Below are positions 4,759 through 7,359 of a stretch of 7,359 bases of DNA, one piece after another; positions within the stretch are counted from its first letter, which is position 1, and every line of letters begins with the position of its first letter. This DNA comes from Atopobium sp. (GTDB lineage Bacteria > Actinomycetota > Coriobacteriia > Coriobacteriales > Atopobiaceae): NCBI GenBank assembly GCA_015258785.1, contig JABZHP010000056.1, positions 1 through 7,359 on the forward strand. The letters are read 5' to 3'. The position numbers and the translations under genes were made by a program. The notes under the pieces are model-generated. The model saw only the letters and a program-made list of their open reading frames with translations, was not told the DNA's origin and made no database searches.

Positions 4759-5832
4759 ATGAACAAGAACGTTTCTCGTCGTAGTTTTGTGACTGGCGCA
4801 ACCGGCGCTGGCGCACTTGCAGCACTCGCAGGTCTTGCAGGCTGCAACCAGAAGAAGGACGACGGCGGCCAGAAGGCATCAGGTGAGAAGAAAAAGAAGC
4901 TCACCATGGTTACCGATACTGGTGGTGTTAACGACCAGTCCTTTAACCAGTCCGCTTGGGAGGGCATGACCGAGCTTAAGGACAAGAACGGCTGGGATGT
5001 CAGCTACCTTGAGTCCAAGCAGGATTCCGATTACGCAACCAACCTTGATAAGGCTGTTGACGCAGAGTCCGACCTTGTTTGGGGCGTTGGCTTTGCTATG
5101 GCAGACGCAACCCTTAAGGCTGCTAAGGACAATCCAAACACCCAGTTTGCCATTATCGACAACGGCAACGAGTCTCAGGTTGCCAACTTCACCGGCGTTA
5201 TGTTCCGCGCTCAGGAGCCTTCCTTTGTTGTTGGCTACATTGCTGCTCGCACCACAAAGACTGGCAAGGTTGGCTTTGTTGGCGGCATTTCTTCCGCACT
5301 TATCGACCAGTTTGAGTATGGTTACCGCGGCGGCGTTGCTTTTGCAAACAAGGAGAACAACACCAACGTTGAGGTTTCTGCACAGTACGCAGAGTCCTTC
5401 TCCGATGCTGCAAAGGGCAAGGCTATTGCTAACTCCATGTACTCCGATGGTTGCGACGTTGTCTTCCACGCTGCAGGAGGCGTAGGAACCGGCGTTATTG
5501 AGGCAGCTAAGGACGCAAACAAGCTTGCTATCGGCGTTGACCGTGACCAGGCATATCTTGCTCCAGAGAACGTCCTGACCTCTGCTCTTAAGCGCGTTAA
5601 CGTTGCTATCGTTGAGTTTTCCGAGAAGATCCTGAAGGACGGCCAGAAGGGTGGCACTACTGTTTCCCTGGGCGCTTCCGAGGACGCTGTCGGAATTGCT
5701 GAGGATCACCACCTCATGGGTGAGGACACCTACAAGGCAGCTATTGGTCTTCTCGACAAGATCAAGGCTGGCTCCGTTGTTCCTCCTGCAAGCAAGGATG
5801 ACCTGGACAAGTACGTTAAGTCTTTGAGCTAA
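4759..5832 (+). CDS. BMP/PnrA-family nucleoside-binding lipoprotein
   Basis: This 357-residue solute-binding protein belongs to the basic membrane protein family (Treponema PnrA, B. subtilis NupN, L. lactis BmpA), which captures purine or other nucleosides outside the membrane for an ABC importer. The N-terminus has a twin-arginine motif SRRSF at 6-10, an Ala/Gly-rich hydrophobic stretch, and lipobox LAGC with Cys29 as the lipidated residue. This points to Tat export as a lipoprotein. A charged linker (about 30-47) precedes the family signature DTGGVNDQSFNQSAWEG at 53-69. Later motifs are KVGFVGGI at 170-177, HAAGGVGTGV at 237-246 and IGVDRDQAY at 258-266 with the ligand-binding Asp261. AAGGAG at 4745-4750 is eight bases before the ATG. 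The adjacent ATPase and deoD support nucleoside uptake. The exact substrate range is not visible. Confidence 0.95.
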   Translation: MNKNVSRRSFVTGATGAGALAALAGLAGCNQKKDDGGQKASGEKKKKLTMVTDTGGVNDQSFNQSAWEGMTELKDKNGWDVSYLESKQDSDYATNLDKAVDAESDLVWGVGFAMADATLKAAKDNPNTQFAIIDNGNESQVANFTGVMFRAQEPSFVVGYIAARTTKTGKVGFVGGISSALIDQFEYGYRGGVAFANKENNTNVEVSAQYAESFSDAAKGKAIANSMYSDGCDVVFHAAGGVGTGVIEAAKDANKLAIGVDRDQAYLAPENVLTSALKRVNVAIVEFSEKILKDGQKGGTTVSLGASEDAVGIAEDHHLMGEDTYKAAIGLLDKIKAGSVVPPASKDDLDKYVKSLS

Positions 5833-5849
5833 GTTCTAACTTAGTTTTT
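5827..5849 (+). terminator. Attenuator-like hairpin overlapping the lipoprotein stop
   Basis: Bases 5827-5834 pair with 5839-5846 (eight pairs, one G·U) around a 4-base loop, and the 3' end runs into TTTTT at 5845-5849. The stem includes the stop codon and is AT-rich, so only partial termination is expected. That would keep lipoprotein mRNA more abundant than the downstream transporter mRNA. Confidence 0.45.
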
Positions 5850-5872
5850 ACGCCTTAGGGTTTCTCGCCAGA

Positions 5873-5904
5873 TGGCTTTTGTCCTCTGACGTGCCCAAAG
5901 GCCG
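5873..5904 (+). other. Second hairpin in the lipoprotein-ATPase spacer
   Basis: GGCTTTTG at 5874-5881 pairs with CAAAGGCC at 5896-5903 (one G·U) around a 14-base loop, and one further wobble pair can be added outside. No T-run follows. It is probably a folding element of the spacer rather than a terminator. Confidence 0.4.
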
Positions 5905-5918
5905 ATGAGTTTGGATTT

Positions 5919-5957
5919 GCTGGTGAGGGGTGCTTTTTGGCACTCCTCACCTCTAGC
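5919..5957 (+). other. Strong stem-loop before the ATPase gene
   Basis: GGTGAGGGGTGC at 5922-5933 pairs with 5940-5951 over twelve positions with one G·U and a TTTTTG loop. GCT at 5919-5921 can extend the stem by pairing with AGC at 5955-5957 across a 3-base bulge. No T-run follows, so it is not an intrinsic terminator. It ends 10 bases before the ATPase ribosome binding site. It may protect the 3' end of the lipoprotein mRNA or tune translation of the next gene. Confidence 0.7.
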
Positions 5958-5967
5958 AAGTGTGTAA

Positions 5968-5973
5968 AGGAGG
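5968..5973 (+). promoter_or_regulatory. Ribosome binding site selecting a GTG start
   Basis: AGGAGG, within the longer AAAGGAGGTGG at 5966-5976, lies six bases before GTG 5980. The next in-frame ATG at 6010 would drop ten residues and has no comparable site. GAGGTG at 5970-5975 is exactly complementary to CACCTC at 5948-5953 in the 3' arm of the upstream stem-loop. Confidence 0.85.
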
Positions 5974-5979
5974 TGGCTC

Positions 5980-7359
5980 GTGGAAGTCAGTTCGGATTAC
6001 GCTGTTCAGATGCATGGCATTACCAAAGTTTTTGGATCGTTTAAAGCTCTTGACGCCGTAGACCTTAACGTGCGCAAGCAAACTGTCCACGCCATTTTAG
6101 GAGAGAACGGCGCAGGTAAAAGTACGCTCATGAACGTACTGTATGGCCTGTATTCTGCTGATGAGGGCGAGGTTTACCTCAACGGAGAGCGTGTATCCAT
6201 ATCTGGCCCAACCGATGCTATCGCTCACGGTATTGGTATGGTTCACCAGCACTTTATGTTGGTCGAGAACTTTACTGTTACAGAAAATATTGTTTTGGGC
6301 AACGAGGTCACCAAGGCTGGTGGCGTCCTTGATCCAAAGCGAGCTCGCGAGAAGGTCCTGGAGATTGTTGAGGAATACGGCTTTGACGTAGACCCTGACG
6401 CCAAGATTGAAGACATTTCTGTTGGTATGCAGCAGCGTGTTGAGATCTTAAAGGCCTTGTATCGCGGTGCTGATACGCTGATTCTTGATGAGCCTACGGC
6501 AGTTCTTACACCGCAGGAGATTGAGAAGCTTATTCAGATCATGCATGACCTGGTAAGCAAAGGTAAAACCATTATTGTTATTACTCACAAGCTTAAAGAG
6601 ATTATGTCTTCTGCTGACGAGTGCACCATTATTCGTCGCGGTAAGTACATGAGCACCGTTGATGTCTCCAAGACATCTGAGACTGAGCTTGCAACACTTA
6701 TGGTGGGTAGAAACGTTAACCTGCATGTAGAAAAGAAGCCGGCAACTCCTGGCGAGGTTGTTCTTTCAATCAAAGACCTCCACGTCAAGGACGAGCGCGG
6801 TATTGAGCAGGTAAACGGCTTTAATTTGGATATTCGTGCCGGCGAGATCGTTGGTCTTGCAGGTATTGACGGTAACGGCCAGAAAGAACTTGCCGATGCC
6901 ATAAACGCACTGGTCAAACCTGAGTCGGGCACCATTGCTGTCAAGGGTGAAGAGATTCAGGGCACAACCCCAAAGACGGTCATTGACCACGCAGTCGCAA
7001 CTATTCCTTCAGACCGCCATCGTTGGGGTCTGGTTCTGCCCTTTACCGTTGCCGAGAACATGGTGCTTGAGCGCCACAACGAGGAGACCTTTGGTAAGGG
7101 TATTGCACTTGACCTGGCAAAGATTAAAGAATTCTCTCAGAAGCTCATTGACGAGTTTGATATTCGTCCTGCAGAGTGCGCAGATCATCAGGCAGTGGGA
7201 CTTTCCGGCGGCAACCAGCAGAAGGTTATTATCGCCCGCGAGGTCTCTTCCAACCCAGACGTTCTCATTGCTATTCAGCCAACTCGCGGCCTTGACGTTG
7301 GTGCTATTGAGTTTGTTCACAAAGCGCTTATTCGCGAGAGGGACCGTGGAGCAGCAATT
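5980..7359 (+). CDS. Nucleoside ABC importer ATP-binding protein, 3' end cut by window
   Basis: The visible 460 residues contain two fused ABC domains, as in NupO/YufO and RbsA-type ATPases that power uptake by BMP-type binding proteins. Domain 1 has Walker A GENGAGKS at 41-48, a Q-loop VHQHF near 88, signature ISVGMQQR at 146-153, Walker B LILDEPT at 167-173 with catalytic Glu171, and H-loop His203. Domain 2 begins near 260. Its Walker A is degenerate (GIDGNGQKE at 295-303), its signature LSGGNQQK at 408-415 is intact, and its Walker B reads LIAIQPTRGLD at 429-439, with Ile432 and Gln433 replacing the Asp-Glu pair. Such asymmetry is usual in this family. The reading frame is open at the window edge, and about 50 more residues are expected, then permease genes. 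The start is GTG. Confidence 0.95.
   Translation, partial: MEVSSDYAVQMHGITKVFGSFKALDAVDLNVRKQTVHAILGENGAGKSTLMNVLYGLYSADEGEVYLNGERVSISGPTDAIAHGIGMVHQHFMLVENFTVTENIVLGNEVTKAGGVLDPKRAREKVLEIVEEYGFDVDPDAKIEDISVGMQQRVEILKALYRGADTLILDEPTAVLTPQEIEKLIQIMHDLVSKGKTIIVITHKLKEIMSSADECTIIRRGKYMSTVDVSKTSETELATLMVGRNVNLHVEKKPATPGEVVLSIKDLHVKDERGIEQVNGFNLDIRAGEIVGLAGIDGNGQKELADAINALVKPESGTIAVKGEEIQGTTPKTVIDHAVATIPSDRHRWGLVLPFTVAENMVLERHNEETFGKGIALDLAKIKEFSQKLIDEFDIRPAECADHQAVGLSGGNQQKVIIAREVSSNPDVLIAIQPTRGLDVGAIEFVHKALIRERDRGAAI

Noticed and set aside
4879..5712. A 277-codon minus-strand open frame opposite the lipoprotein gene
   Set aside because: Shadow frame. The plus-strand product is a clear BMP-family protein and the antisense product is low-complexity.

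Overview
The window carries two divergent gene blocks for nucleoside salvage, separated by a regulatory region of about 400 bases. The organism is probably a mid-GC Gram-positive actinobacterium of the Coriobacteriia (Atopobium/Lancefieldella-like). This is an inference from strong AGGAGG ribosome binding sites, roughly balanced base composition, and a solute-binding lipoprotein whose signal has both a Tat twin-arginine motif and a lipobox. No 16S or other taxonomic marker is present.

Leftward block (minus strand, 2287 down to 151): a sugar kinase of the PfkB family with an N-terminal helix-turn-helix, then psuG (pseudouridine-5'-phosphate glycosidase), ending in an intrinsic terminator at 44-74. 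Together they should phosphorylate pseudouridine and split pseudouridine 5'-phosphate into uracil and ribose 5-phosphate. The 127-base gap between the two genes holds five copies of an 18-bp tandem repeat that starts at the kinase stop codon.

Divergent intergenic region (2288-2694): no convincing gene. Next to the kinase lie three copies of a 14-bp pseudo-palindrome, TAA(A/G)C(A/T)(G/A)GTGCTTA. Further right are a fourth, weaker copy, a long inverted repeat (12-base arms, one mismatch), a probable deoB promoter and a leader hairpin. The boxes are good candidates for operators of the DNA-binding kinase itself.

Rightward block (plus strand, 2695 to the right edge): deoB (phosphopentomutase) and deoD (purine nucleoside phosphorylase) overlap by one base. 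A 163-base gap with a weak terminator-like hairpin follows, then a BMP/PnrA-family nucleoside-binding lipoprotein, then a 147-base spacer with three hairpins, then the double-domain ATPase of the same ABC importer, cut by the window edge. Permease genes are expected just beyond.

The logic is coherent. The importer brings in nucleosides. DeoD releases purine base plus (deoxy)ribose 1-phosphate, and DeoB converts that to the 5-phosphate. PsuG delivers ribose 5-phosphate directly from pseudouridine. Both blocks therefore feed the same sugar-phosphate pool. The most unusual elements are the box array tied to a kinase that looks like its own regulator, the 18-bp tandem repeat inside the psuG operon, and the structured spacer before the ATPase gene.
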